From Erysipelotrichales bacterium (GTDB taxonomy: Bacteria; Bacillota_I; Bacilli_A; Erysipelotrichales; Erysipelotrichaceae): a DNA stretch of 64,000 bases. Position 1 is the stretch's first letter; each line of letters begins with the position of its first letter. Made by a program: the position numbers and the translations under genes. Below the pieces are notes generated by a model. The model did not search any database. It had not been told where the DNA came from and saw only the letters and a program-made list of their open reading frames with translations. The DNA lies in contig CAJTIT010000001.1 in the NCBI GenBank assembly GCA_910576345.1, positions 1-64,000 of the forward strand, in the 5' to 3' direction. Below, piece after piece: positions 44,849 to 51,337 of this stretch.

Positions 44849-45808
44849 ATGAAAAATAAACTTGCCATACTTTCAATCTTTATCTTATTGATTCTATTGA
44901 CGGGCTGTAAACCAAGTGCGCCAACCGTTGTCGTGACAAATTATCCTGTTGAGTATCTGGTAAAGCAGATCGGGCAAGATTATGTAACGGTAACCAATAT
45001 TTCACAGGATACGCTGATTCAGCGCGCAAAAATAAATGAAAATTATAAGAAAGTACTAAAAGAAAGCAATGTACTGTTCTATATTGGCGGTTTAGAACCT
45101 TATATGGAACTATATTTGGATGATATTCGATCTTCCAGAATTACCATGGTCGATTTGAGTTCGATTTCTGCATTGAATAAGTTTAAACGCTATACATCTA
45201 CCAATTTGAATGGCAGGGAAGTAACTGTGGAAACCGCATGGTATGAAGGGGATGCCTTTAAAGACATCGATCTTTACAATAAGGATCCAATGTTATGGAT
45301 CGATCCAATTTCCATGAGTTCAATGGGAGCGACCGTCTGCGATTGGTTGTCCGAACGTTATCCTGAATTTGCCAAAGTTTTCCGGCAGAATTTTGAAGCG
45401 TTAGAAAATGATTTGGCTCGACTGGATGCGGATTATCAGCTGTTGAAGGACAGTGGTAAATCAATCTCTTTTGTTTCTATTACACCAAGTTTTGGTAATT
45501 GGCAGAAATCTTATGGAATCCGTGTATATCCTGTATGTCTTTCTCGTTATGGCGCCATACCCAATAAGGCACAAATGGATGCCATCAAACAAAGAATTCA
45601 AAATGACAAGGTTCGCTATATTGTGAAAGAGTCCAATTTAAGTGAAGATATGCTCGCTTTGCATGATCAGATGGTGGATGAACTTGGTCTGATTTCAATA
45701 GATATGAGTAATCTTTCTTCGTTGACTGCAAAAGAAAAAGAGGCCGGGGTTGATTATAAGACCATTATGTATCAGAATTTAAGAGTATTGGAAGAAATGG
45801 GGGAATAG
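44849..45808 (+). CDS. ZnuA-like substrate-binding lipoprotein lacking the metal-binding histidines
   Basis: 319 residues: a signal peptide ending in lipobox LTGC (Cys20), then a cluster-9 (ZnuA/TroA) binding-protein fold with VVTNYPVEYLVKQIG and the GLEPYME motif. The metal ligands are missing: PHxYEP is replaced by a stretch around DTLIQRAKI (54-62), DPHxWLDP reads DPMLWIDP (146-153), and the third His site reads ITPSFGNW (211-218). No permease or ATPase gene is adjacent. It may bind something else or be a relic. AAGGAGGG precedes the ATG. Confidence 0.85.
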   Translation: MKNKLAILSIFILLILLTGCKPSAPTVVVTNYPVEYLVKQIGQDYVTVTNISQDTLIQRAKINENYKKVLKESNVLFYIGGLEPYMELYLDDIRSSRITMVDLSSISALNKFKRYTSTNLNGREVTVETAWYEGDAFKDIDLYNKDPMLWIDPISMSSMGATVCDWLSERYPEFAKVFRQNFEALENDLARLDADYQLLKDSGKSISFVSITPSFGNWQKSYGIRVYPVCLSRYGAIPNKAQMDAIKQRIQNDKVRYIVKESNLSEDMLALHDQMVDELGLISIDMSNLSSLTAKEKEAGVDYKTIMYQNLRVLEEMGE

Positions 45809-45831
45809 TGCAGTCATGCGCATAAAAAAGT

Positions 45832-45860
45832 TTGCAATTTATCAGATTGTTTGATATAAT
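45832..45860 (+). promoter_or_regulatory. Promoter of tRNA-Leu
   Basis: TTGCAA, 17 bases, TATAAT with extended TG; the tRNA begins 45 bases later. Confidence 0.7.
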
Positions 45861-45905
45861 AATTCAGTCGATGAATTCTGACTTGAAAGATTTCGGCACA
45901 AACTT

Positions 45906-45989
45906 GCGGGTGTGGCGAAATTGGCAGACGCACCAGACTTAGGATCTGGCGGTTTATCCGTGGGGGTTCGAGTCCCTTCACCCGCACCA
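45906..45989 (+). tRNA. tRNA-Leu (anticodon UAG)
   Basis: 84 nt including encoded CCA. The acceptor stem GCGGGTG/CACCCGC, anticodon loop CTTAGGA (anticodon TAG), a long variable arm and the GGTTCGAGTCC T-arm mark a class II leucine tRNA. The AT-rich cassette region begins just downstream. Confidence 0.97.
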
Positions 45990-46028
45990 TTGAGGTTAAA
46001 AGTCGCACTTTGGCGATTAACTATATTT

Positions 46029-46061
46029 AAAGTTCATAATATTTGATATTATGGGCTTTTT
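46029..46061 (+). terminator. Intrinsic terminator of tRNA-Leu
   Basis: A stem of about 14 bp (AAAG..CATAATAT with ATATTATG..CTTT, two G-T pairs), a TTG loop and a T-run. Confidence 0.7.
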
Positions 46062-46090
46062 GCATTGTTTAAAGGAATTGATGAAATTTT

Positions 46091-46231
46091 ATGAAAACGA
46101 CCATAGAAAATCTAGAATTTCCTTGTGAAATTAAAAAGAAACTAAAAATGAAAGTTAGTATGGGAAACTTAGAAGTTGAGTTTATAGATGGGCATTTGAT
46201 TAAATTTGATAAAACGAATTTAAGTGTTTAA
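46091..46231 (+). CDS. Small acidic/basic protein of unknown function, 46 residues
   Basis: MKTTIENLEFPCEIKKKLKM, then a strand-like tail with VEFIDGHLIKFDK. There is an AAAGGA site about 15 bases upstream (AAAGGA-N15), long but usable. It could be complete or the end of a larger gene. It is the first gene of the AT-rich island and is closed by a strong terminator. Confidence 0.45.
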   Translation: MKTTIENLEFPCEIKKKLKMKVSMGNLEVEFIDGHLIKFDKTNLSV

Positions 46232-46276
46232 GAACCATATAAGATAATCGTTAGCAATAAAAAGAAAAATACTATG

Positions 46277-46309
46277 GGCTATGGAATTTTCCATAGCCTA
46301 CTTTTTTTG
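46277..46309 (+). terminator. Intrinsic terminator in the island
   Basis: A perfect 10-bp stem GGCTATGGAA/TTCCATAGCC with a TT centre, then T7. Confidence 0.75.
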
Positions 46310-46368
46310 TGCTTTATAACTATTAAAAAACTTTAAAAAGGTGTATAATTAGATTATCAAAGTGTTGT

Positions 46369-46384
46369 ACAAATAGTAATTTGT
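46369..46384. repeat. Island element, pre-gene type
   Basis: ACAAATAGTAATTTGT, a palindrome with 6-bp arms and AGTA centre, between a TATAAT (46344-46349) and the SD of the VanZ-like gene. Related copies: 47836-47850, 48458-48471, 48965-48980. Confidence 0.7.
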
Positions 46385-46399
46385 CGAGGAGAAAACAAT

Positions 46400-46918
46400 A
46401 TGAAAGAGTTAGTGGATTTTATATTTTTAATAATAATATATTTTTGGAAATTTTATAAGAAATGGAAAGAAAAAGGTAGAGATGTACTGGTTGTAAATAC
46501 TACAATGTATATATACTTATCTTTTGTATTGTATTTTACTTTAATGCCAATAATAACATCTTTGCCATTTATATTTAATCACCCATATACTCCAATGAAT
46601 TTAGTCCCTTTTATTGATGTTTTAAATAGTAGAGGCGATTTTGTTAGGCAAGTGGGATTAAATATTATAATGACAATTCCTTTTGGATTTTTAGTACCTT
46701 TTATAAAAAAAGAAAATGTGAAACTATTAAAAATTGCTTTTTATACTTTTCTATTAAGTTTAGGTATAGAATTATTACAACCTTTAATAAATGGGGTTAG
46801 GTCAGCAGATATAACTGATTTGTTAACTAATGTAATGGGTGGCATCATTGGATATGTAATGTATTTAATATTTAAACCATTAACAACTAAAATATTAAAT
46901 TATTTAAAAAATAGATAA
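46400..46918 (+). CDS. VanZ-family membrane protein
   Basis: 172 residues with four or five membrane helices and the VanZ pattern MNLVPFIDVL, then NIIMTIPFGFLVPF, SLGIELLQP and DITDLLTNVMGGIIGY. VanZ homologues affect susceptibility to lipoglycopeptides, including teicoplanin. GAGGAG precedes the ATG. Codon use is far more AT-rich than in the core genes. It is part of the island, not of the ligase/racemase locus 33 kb away. Confidence 0.88.
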   Translation: MKELVDFIFLIIIYFWKFYKKWKEKGRDVLVVNTTMYIYLSFVLYFTLMPIITSLPFIFNHPYTPMNLVPFIDVLNSRGDFVRQVGLNIIMTIPFGFLVPFIKKENVKLLKIAFYTFLLSLGIELLQPLINGVRSADITDLLTNVMGGIIGYVMYLIFKPLTTKILNYLKNR

Positions 46919-46920
46919 CT

Positions 46921-46934
46921 AAAAATTACAATTT
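46921..46934. repeat. Island element, post-gene type
   Basis: AAAAATTACAATTT directly after the VanZ-like stop codon, followed at once by the SD of the next gene. It is an inverted relative of the pre-gene element. Confidence 0.65.
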
Positions 46935-46946
46935 AGGAGTGAGAGT

Positions 46947-47189
46947 ATGGAATGGATATTTGCTGATATAATAAATAGTACCAAAGTACCTAAAGAAGTA
47001 AAGTATATTGCAATAACTTTGCTGGTTGGATTTTTAGAATTTTTATTTATTAGTATTGCTATAAATGGTGTTTCAAAATTTGCTATGCCTGTTGGGATTA
47101 GCCTAGCAATAATTTTCTTTATAGTTTATATTTATTTAATTATTAAAACTAAAAAATATAACTACATTAACAAAGATAGTGATGATTAA
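46947..47189 (+). CDS. Two-helix membrane protein of unknown function, 80 residues
   Basis: Hydrophobic helices at about 22-41 and 46-68 with a short charged C-terminus (IIKTKKYNYINKDSDD). AGGAGTGAG precedes the ATG. There is no recognisable family. The stop overlaps a post-gene element. Confidence 0.7.
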   Translation: MEWIFADIINSTKVPKEVKYIAITLLVGFLEFLFISIAINGVSKFAMPVGISLAIIFFIVYIYLIIKTKKYNYINKDSDD

Positions 47190-47391
47190 ATTACAATTAA
47201 GCTTTCCTATTGATTATCAAGAATTAAAGAAAGAACAAGTTAATGATCATCAATTTATGCTCAAATATAATAAAGGTAATTACTTTAATGAACCATTTAA
47301 ATTAATACCCATCATTGATAAATTTAAAATAACGAGTTATGGATTAGAAATTCCTGTTAGTCCAATAAATATTATAAATGTAAATATGTAA
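47179..47391 (+). pseudogene. ORF reading through an island element; probably a 5'-truncated gene
   Basis: The frame MMIKLQLSFPIDYQELKKEQ starts inside the end of the previous gene and its codons 3-6 (IKLQ) are the post-gene element itself (47187-47198). There is no ribosome site. The rest is charged and ends PVSPINIINVNM; the family is not recognised. It looks like a gene joined at the element without its own start. Confidence 0.45.
47187..47198. repeat. Island element, post-gene type
   Basis: TAAATTACAATT at the stop codon of the 80-residue membrane gene. Confidence 0.6.
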
Positions 47392-47720
47392 GGTACATAT
47401 TTTTGTACCAACTAAGGTTATATATTTCTTTTAAAAATATCAAATTTTGGTACAAATTGGTTAGTTTTTAGGTAGAAAAAACGGGTTATTTGTAATACAT
47501 ATTGTAAAATAACTAGCCCTTTTTATATAATATTTTCTATTTTCTTGTAATACGAAAGTAAAACAAAAAAGATTTTGTAATACAATTCAAAATCTAAGAA
47601 ACCCTTTATTTTAGGGATAAACTTGCCACTGGCAAGTTGTTTGTAATACACCCTTATCCTGCTAAAAAGTAACTCTTGATTTGGTACATAAAAAATTATA
47701 AAACTGTTTGAATTTCTTAA
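47392..47720. repeat. Array of hairpins with repeated TTGTAATAC
   Basis: About 330 bases without a gene. TTGTAATAC occurs at 47490, 47545, 47575 and 47641. Successive stem-loops are visible: GGTACA/TGTACC (47392-47409), TTGTACCAA/TTGGTACAA, GTTATTT/AAATAAC (47485-47514), AGATTTTG/CAAAATCT (47570-47595), CCCT/AGGG (47602-47616) and AACTTGCC/GGCAAGTT (47620-47638). It could be a structured RNA or stacked terminators; spacing is too uneven for CRISPR. Confidence 0.5.
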
Positions 47721-47835
47721 AAGAAAATGTACACAATAACTTTTAAAAGGATATGAAAAGTATTATAATATTTGTATAAGTTCAAGTGTTATTTGTGTAC
47801 ATGTAGATTAGTTGTAATTTTTGCTAATCTGTCAT

Positions 47836-47850
47836 ACAGATAGTAATTTG
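47836..47850. repeat. Island element, pre-gene type (variant)
   Basis: ACAGATAGTAATTTG upstream of the GAAGGAG site of the frameshifted small gene. An AGATTAG/CTAATCT hairpin lies just before it. Confidence 0.55.
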
Positions 47851-47872
47851 ACGAAGAGAAGGAGTGGTAAAT

Positions 47873-47967
47873 ATGTCAAAATGGTTTAAAGAACATAAAA
47901 AACAATAGGATGGATAATAATCTTAATAGGTATAGGTGTTGCTAGTGCAATAAATTTATTGTGGTAA
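47873..47967 (+). pseudogene. Small single-helix membrane peptide, frameshifted at an A6 run
   Basis: ATG 47873 follows a strong AAGGAGTGG site. The frame reads MSKWFKEHKKQ then stops at 47906; shifting -1 at the A6 run (47897-47902) continues TIGWIIILIGIGVASAINLLW to a stop at 47967. The result would be a 31-residue peptide with one membrane helix. Either a base was lost, or slippage on the A run makes the longer product. Confidence 0.5.
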
Positions 47968-47989
47968 ATCACAAGTGAGGTAAGAGATT

Positions 47990-48157
47990 ATGAATACTGA
48001 AATTCAGGCTGTTATTGAAAAATTTAAAGAAGTAAGAGATATATTGAAAAAGTTTGATAACAGAGATGAGGCAATAGAATATCTGGTAAATGAAACAAAG
48101 TTGTCTAAAGAAGAATGTTCTGCTGCATATGATATTATTATAAAAATTGAAGATTAA
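47990..48157 (+). CDS. Small helical acidic protein, 55 residues
   Basis: MNTEIQAVIEKFKEVRDILK, then a predicted helical hairpin ending YDIIIKIED. GTGAGG lies about 10 bases upstream. The family is not recognised; the size and charge would suit an antitoxin or immunity-type protein, but there is no direct evidence. It ends at a post-gene element. Confidence 0.55.
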   Translation: MNTEIQAVIEKFKEVRDILKKFDNRDEAIEYLVNETKLSKEECSAAYDIIIKIED

Positions 48158-48386
48158 ATTACAATTTCAAGAGGTGTTAGGAAAGAGCAAATATGAGCCA
48201 TTATGGAGATATTTAAAAGAAAATAAGAAAAGCAGATATAAATTATCTTATGAAGAAATTAAAAATATTTTAGGATTTGATATAGACCATTCCTTTTTGA
48301 CTTACAAAAAGGAATCTAAAGAATATGGATATAAAGTAGGTAAAATATCAATGAAAGAAAAGACAGTAATGTTCAATAAGATATAA
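48147..48386 (+). pseudogene. DUF7662-like domain reading through an island element
   Basis: The frame opens with a TTG inside the previous gene and reads KIKLQFQEV across the post-gene element (48156-48167). From GKSKYEPLWRYLKENKK on it resembles the DUF7662 domain found in nuclease- or restriction-linked proteins (LSYEEIKNILGFDI, then VGKISMKEKTVMFNKI). There is no clean ribosome site, although GTG 48174 after AAGAGG is possible. It is likely a truncated gene or one relying on coupling. Confidence 0.5.
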
Positions 48387-48388
48387 CT

Positions 48389-48471
48389 AAAAAATACAAT
48401 TTATTGAGTAGAGGATATTTAAAGACCTACTCTTTTTTGCTATAATTAGATAGAAAGACAAATAGTAATTT
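48389..48471 (+). repeat. Composite island spacer: post-gene element, terminator, promoter, pre-gene element
   Basis: AAAAATACAATTT (about 48390-48402), then a GAGTAG/CTACTC stem with T6 (48405-48437), then TATAAT (48441-48446), then ACAAATAGTAATTT (48458-48471) before the SD of the DUF3788 gene. The same order recurs at 48898-48980. Confidence 0.7.
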
Positions 48472-48487
48472 CTAAGAGGATTCAGTT

Positions 48488-48895
48488 ATGGAAAATATAA
48501 AAAGAGAAGAACTTGAAAAATTAGTGGGAATTGATAAGGTTAATATTTTTTATGATATTGTTGATGAAATAACAAAACTTTATGATATGGAGCAAATATG
48601 GAATAATGGTGGCAAAAAATGGACTTATGAATATAAGTTTAGAAAAGGTGGAAAAACTTTATGTGCATTTTATTTTAAGGGTAATACATTAGGATTTATG
48701 ATTATCTTTGGAAAAGATGAAAGAATTAAAGTTGAAGAAATAAGAGATGAACTTTCATCTAATGTATTAGAAACCTATGACAATGCTGAAACATTCCACG
48801 ATGGAAAATGGGTGATGTTTAATTTAACCAATAATTCTATCATAGACGATTTGAAGAAATTACTATTTATAAAAAGAAATCCAAATAGAGAGTAA
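48488..48895 (+). CDS. DUF3788 family protein
   Basis: 135 residues with the DUF3788 pattern: a central KWTYEYKFRKGGKTLCAFY, then MIIFGKDER and ETYDNAETFHDGKWVMF. Soluble, function unknown. AAGAGG precedes the ATG. It is a free-standing cassette-like unit with its own promoter and terminator. Confidence 0.82.
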   Translation: MENIKREELEKLVGIDKVNIFYDIVDEITKLYDMEQIWNNGGKKWTYEYKFRKGGKTLCAFYFKGNTLGFMIIFGKDERIKVEEIRDELSSNVLETYDNAETFHDGKWVMFNLTNNSIIDDLKKLLFIKRNPNRE

Positions 48896-48897
48896 TG

Positions 48898-48980
48898 CAA
48901 ATTACAATTTATCGAGTAGATCATATTTAAGATTTACTCTTTTTTGATATAATTAAATAGAAAGACAAATGGTAATTTGT
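48898..48980 (+). repeat. Composite island spacer, second full copy
   Basis: CAAATTACAATTT (48898-48910), a 9-bp GAGTAGATC/GATTTACTC stem with T7 (48914-48946), TGATATAAT (48945-48953), ACAAATGGTAATTTGT (48965-48980). The outer elements are inverted repeats of each other (12-13 matching positions), so the whole spacer can fold on itself. Confidence 0.75.
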
Positions 48981-48997
48981 GGAATGGAGGAATGATT

Positions 48998-49456
48998 ATG
49001 AAAAAGACAATGTTAACTATTTTATTATGTTGGAGTATGGTTTTAGGATTGACAGGTTGTGGAAAATCAAAAAATGAATTTGATATAGGAAATAAATCTG
49101 ATATTAAGATTTCACAAAACGATGTTGCAATGACTATTAAAGAGGAAACATTAACAAATAAAGGTGTTACCCTGGTTTTAACTAATAATGGTGATAAAAA
49201 TTTTCAATACGGAAATCCATATGAGATAGAGATTAAAAAAGATGGAGAATGGCATAAAATAAATGTTGAATTAAATTTTACATTACCGGCTTTTGGTTTA
49301 AAATCTAAAGAGTCAAAAGAGATAGAACTGAATTGGGAACATGGATATGGTAAACTTGCAGAAGGAACTTATAGAATTGTAAAGGGAATTGATTATGAAT
49401 ATGAAAAAGGAAAATACGAAACTTTTTATGTAGCAATTGAATTTACCATTGAATAA
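48998..49456 (+). CDS. Lipoprotein with a bacterial Ig-like domain
   Basis: 152 residues: a signal peptide with lipobox LTGC (Cys20), then one Ig-like beta domain (VTLVLTNNGDKNFQYGNPYE, EGTYRIVKGI) like those in Bacillota lipoproteins of unknown role. Start 48998 is 7 bases after TGGAGG; in-frame upstream starts are too close. It would be membrane-anchored outside. Confidence 0.8.
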   Translation: MKKTMLTILLCWSMVLGLTGCGKSKNEFDIGNKSDIKISQNDVAMTIKEETLTNKGVTLVLTNNGDKNFQYGNPYEIEIKKDGEWHKINVELNFTLPAFGLKSKESKEIELNWEHGYGKLAEGTYRIVKGIDYEYEKGKYETFYVAIEFTIE

Positions 49457-49470
49457 CAAATTACAATTTG
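49456..49470. repeat. Island element, post-gene type (best copy)
   Basis: ACAAATTACAATTTG, overlapping the lipoprotein stop codon and followed by the SD of the GNAT gene. Confidence 0.7.
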
Positions 49471-49486
49471 AAAGAGAGATGATTAT

Positions 49487-50062
49487 GTGAAAATAATTGT
49501 AAGAAAAGCAAAAAATGGTGATCGAGAGGATATTGCTTTATGTATAGCAGAGGCATTTGAAAAAGATTTTTCTATTTTATGTAAGGATATTGTTACTACT
49601 GCTAGAGCAATTAGTAGTGGGATCGTAATAGATAAATTTTTTGTAGCAGAACTTGATGGAAAAATCGTTGGAGTTTTGGCAATTTCAAATTGTAATGGTC
49701 GTGCAGTTATCACAGATCGTTCATCATATAAAAAATATTTTGGATTTTTTAAAGGTGTTATTGCAAAGAAAGTATTAAAGGAAGAATTTGAATCAAAATT
49801 AGATTATCCAATAACAACAGGTTATATAGAATTTGTTTCAGTAAAAAAAGAGTATAAGAGAAAAGGTATTGCCACAACTCTAATAAAAGAAAGCTTAAAA
49901 TTAAGTGATTTTAATGATTACGTATTGGATGTTACTGATATAAATACGTCAGCAATCAATTGTTATAATAATTTAGGATTTAAAGAATTTAAACGAATGA
50001 AAGAAAAGCATGGTAAGCAAAAAGGATTCAATGAAAAGATTTATATGAGATATAAAAAGTAA
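49487..50062 (+). CDS. GNAT-family N-acetyltransferase
   Basis: 191 residues. The acetyl-CoA loop is seen in EFVSVKKEYKRKGIATTLIK (about 120-139), with the C-terminal INCYNNLGFKEFKRMKEKHG typical of small-molecule acetyltransferases. The start is GTG at 49487 after GAAAGAGAG. The acceptor is unknown. Lys and Ile-rich AT codon use fits the island. Confidence 0.88.
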   Translation: MKIIVRKAKNGDREDIALCIAEAFEKDFSILCKDIVTTARAISSGIVIDKFFVAELDGKIVGVLAISNCNGRAVITDRSSYKKYFGFFKGVIAKKVLKEEFESKLDYPITTGYIEFVSVKKEYKRKGIATTLIKESLKLSDFNDYVLDVTDINTSAINCYNNLGFKEFKRMKEKHGKQKGFNEKIYMRYKK

Positions 50063-50063
50063 T

Positions 50064-50435
50064 ACAAATTACAAGTTGAAAGTGAAATGATATCTTGGAT
50101 AGTCAAGGAATTTTATATATACACGTAATTGAAAATGAAAAACAAATGAGGTTAGTAATTATTCGGTTCATTTTTATTATAAAACAATAATTGATGATAC
50201 TTGTATTCCTGTTTTAGCAAAGTATTTACCTTTGTTTAAAGATGTTGGCAGTTTAAACTTCGCTTTAAAAAGTCTATAGACAATCTTAGATTCAGAACAT
50301 TCTATGATCTTGTTTTAAGAAGGAAATTACAACCGGTAATGAGAAATGGGTCTTACTGATTATGTTTTTAGTATTCGAAGAGTATGATTGTGATATATGC
50401 CTTTCGATGAATTGTTCTGAATTGGAACAAGAAAA
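50064..50435. repeat. Degenerate tail of the island
   Basis: A post-gene element ACAAATTACAAGTTG (50064-50078), a broken pre-gene element near 50142-50164 (ACAAAT and TAGTAATT separated by five bases) and a partial GAAATTACAACC near 50322. The sequence between has only stop-rich frames, so one or two units have decayed here. No gene is supported. Confidence 0.5.
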
Positions 50436-50472
50436 AAGAAATACCAATTCAAATATTTGTTTCTTTTTTACG
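50436..50472. terminator. Terminator-like inverted repeat at the island edge
   Basis: AAAAAAGAAA paired with TTTCTTTTTT around about 17 bases. Confidence 0.5.
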
Positions 50473-50526
50473 CTTGAAATGATAGAATTATGATGAGGTT
50501 TATCATTTATAAGGAGGAAGTATTAG

Positions 50527-50985
50527 ATGAAAGAATATACCGTATTTGATGCATGGAAAATTACCTTTCCAAAGGATTGGACATCCAAGTATGTGGAGGA
50601 AGAAGAACAATTCGTTTTCTATGCGCCTGACAGTGATTTAACTGTGCGAATTACGCAGTTTATCGCATCCGGTCTGGATGGTTCTTATTTACCTGCGGAT
50701 ATCATGGAAAAAGCATATACATGCAGTATTCCAAATGATGCGAAAGCATTTGCGACAGATGCACTGCGTGTGGAAGGCTATAAAGAACAAGGATTTGATA
50801 TCCGTTCCAAAAGTAAGAAATGCACGATCTTTCAAAAATGCATTGGTTACTACACAGATGGAGAGCTTTTGACAGTGAATATTTTTGGATCGGATTCTGA
50901 GGCATGCGAAGAAGCGCTTTCCATTGTCCAATCACTGGAAAAACTTCCAACATCGGGCAGAAGTGATGATTACATCAAAGCATAA
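50527..50985 (+). CDS. Protein of unknown function, 152 residues
   Basis: A soluble alpha/beta protein starting MKEYTVFDAWKITFPKDW, with predicted strands FVFYAPDSDLTVRITQF. No signal peptide. GGAGG precedes the ATG. Codon use returns to that of the core genome, marking the end of the island. No family recognised. Confidence 0.65.
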   Translation: MKEYTVFDAWKITFPKDWTSKYVEEEEQFVFYAPDSDLTVRITQFIASGLDGSYLPADIMEKAYTCSIPNDAKAFATDALRVEGYKEQGFDIRSKSKKCTIFQKCIGYYTDGELLTVNIFGSDSEACEEALSIVQSLEKLPTSGRSDDYIKA

Positions 50986-51057
50986 TTTGATATAACAACG
51001 GATAGAATGAAATTTATGTTTGCTTCATATATATAGAAGGAATGGAAGGGATCTTAT

Positions 51058-51249
51058 ATGAAGAAAGTATTAACCATTGTGGTTGAAAACTGTCCGCAGA
51101 ATCACAAATGTCCGGCAGTTGCGATTTGTCCAATGCAGGCATTGTCACAGATTGATTTCCATGCGCCGATCATTGATACACATCGATGCATTGCATGTGG
51201 AAAATGTTCTGATTTTTGCCCAAAGCACGCATTGGTTTTACAGGGATAG
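51058..51249 (+). CDS. 4Fe-4S ferredoxin-like protein, 63 residues
   Basis: One clear cluster motif CIACGKCSDFCPKHAL and an N-terminal set ENCPQNHKCPAVAICPMQAL whose Cys spacing (C-x5-C-x5-CP) is not canonical, so a second cluster is uncertain. It is a small electron carrier or a domain recruited by other enzymes. GGAAGGGA precedes the ATG. Confidence 0.85.
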   Translation: MKKVLTIVVENCPQNHKCPAVAICPMQALSQIDFHAPIIDTHRCIACGKCSDFCPKHALVLQG

Positions 51250-51274
51250 TATGAATCTTAATCACGTAAATTTG

Positions 51275-51299
51275 AAAGGCTGTCGAAAAGACAGCTTTT
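51275..51299 (+). terminator. Intrinsic terminator after the ferredoxin gene
   Basis: AAAGGCTGTC with GACAGCTTTT and a short A-rich loop. Confidence 0.65.
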
Positions 51300-51337
51300 G
51301 GTATTTCTTATTTTGATATATGAAAGAGGTGAAATTT

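Noticed and set aside
45975-45995. tRNA-Leu 3' end as an att site with a direct repeat at the far end of the island
   Set aside because: I could not find a second copy of the tRNA 3' end near 50.4 kb, and there is no integrase gene.
46400-46918. VanZ-like gene as part of a glycopeptide-resistance operon
   Set aside because: It lies in the AT-rich island, 33 kb from the ligase/racemase genes, with different base composition and its own promoter.
47490-47650. TTGTAATAC repeats as a CRISPR array
   Set aside because: Spacing is 55, 30 and 66 bases, repeats are only 9 bases long, and there are no cas genes.
48389-48980. Island spacers as classical integron attC sites
   Set aside because: The inverted outer arms are suggestive, but the required RYYYAAC and GTTRRRY boxes are not present.
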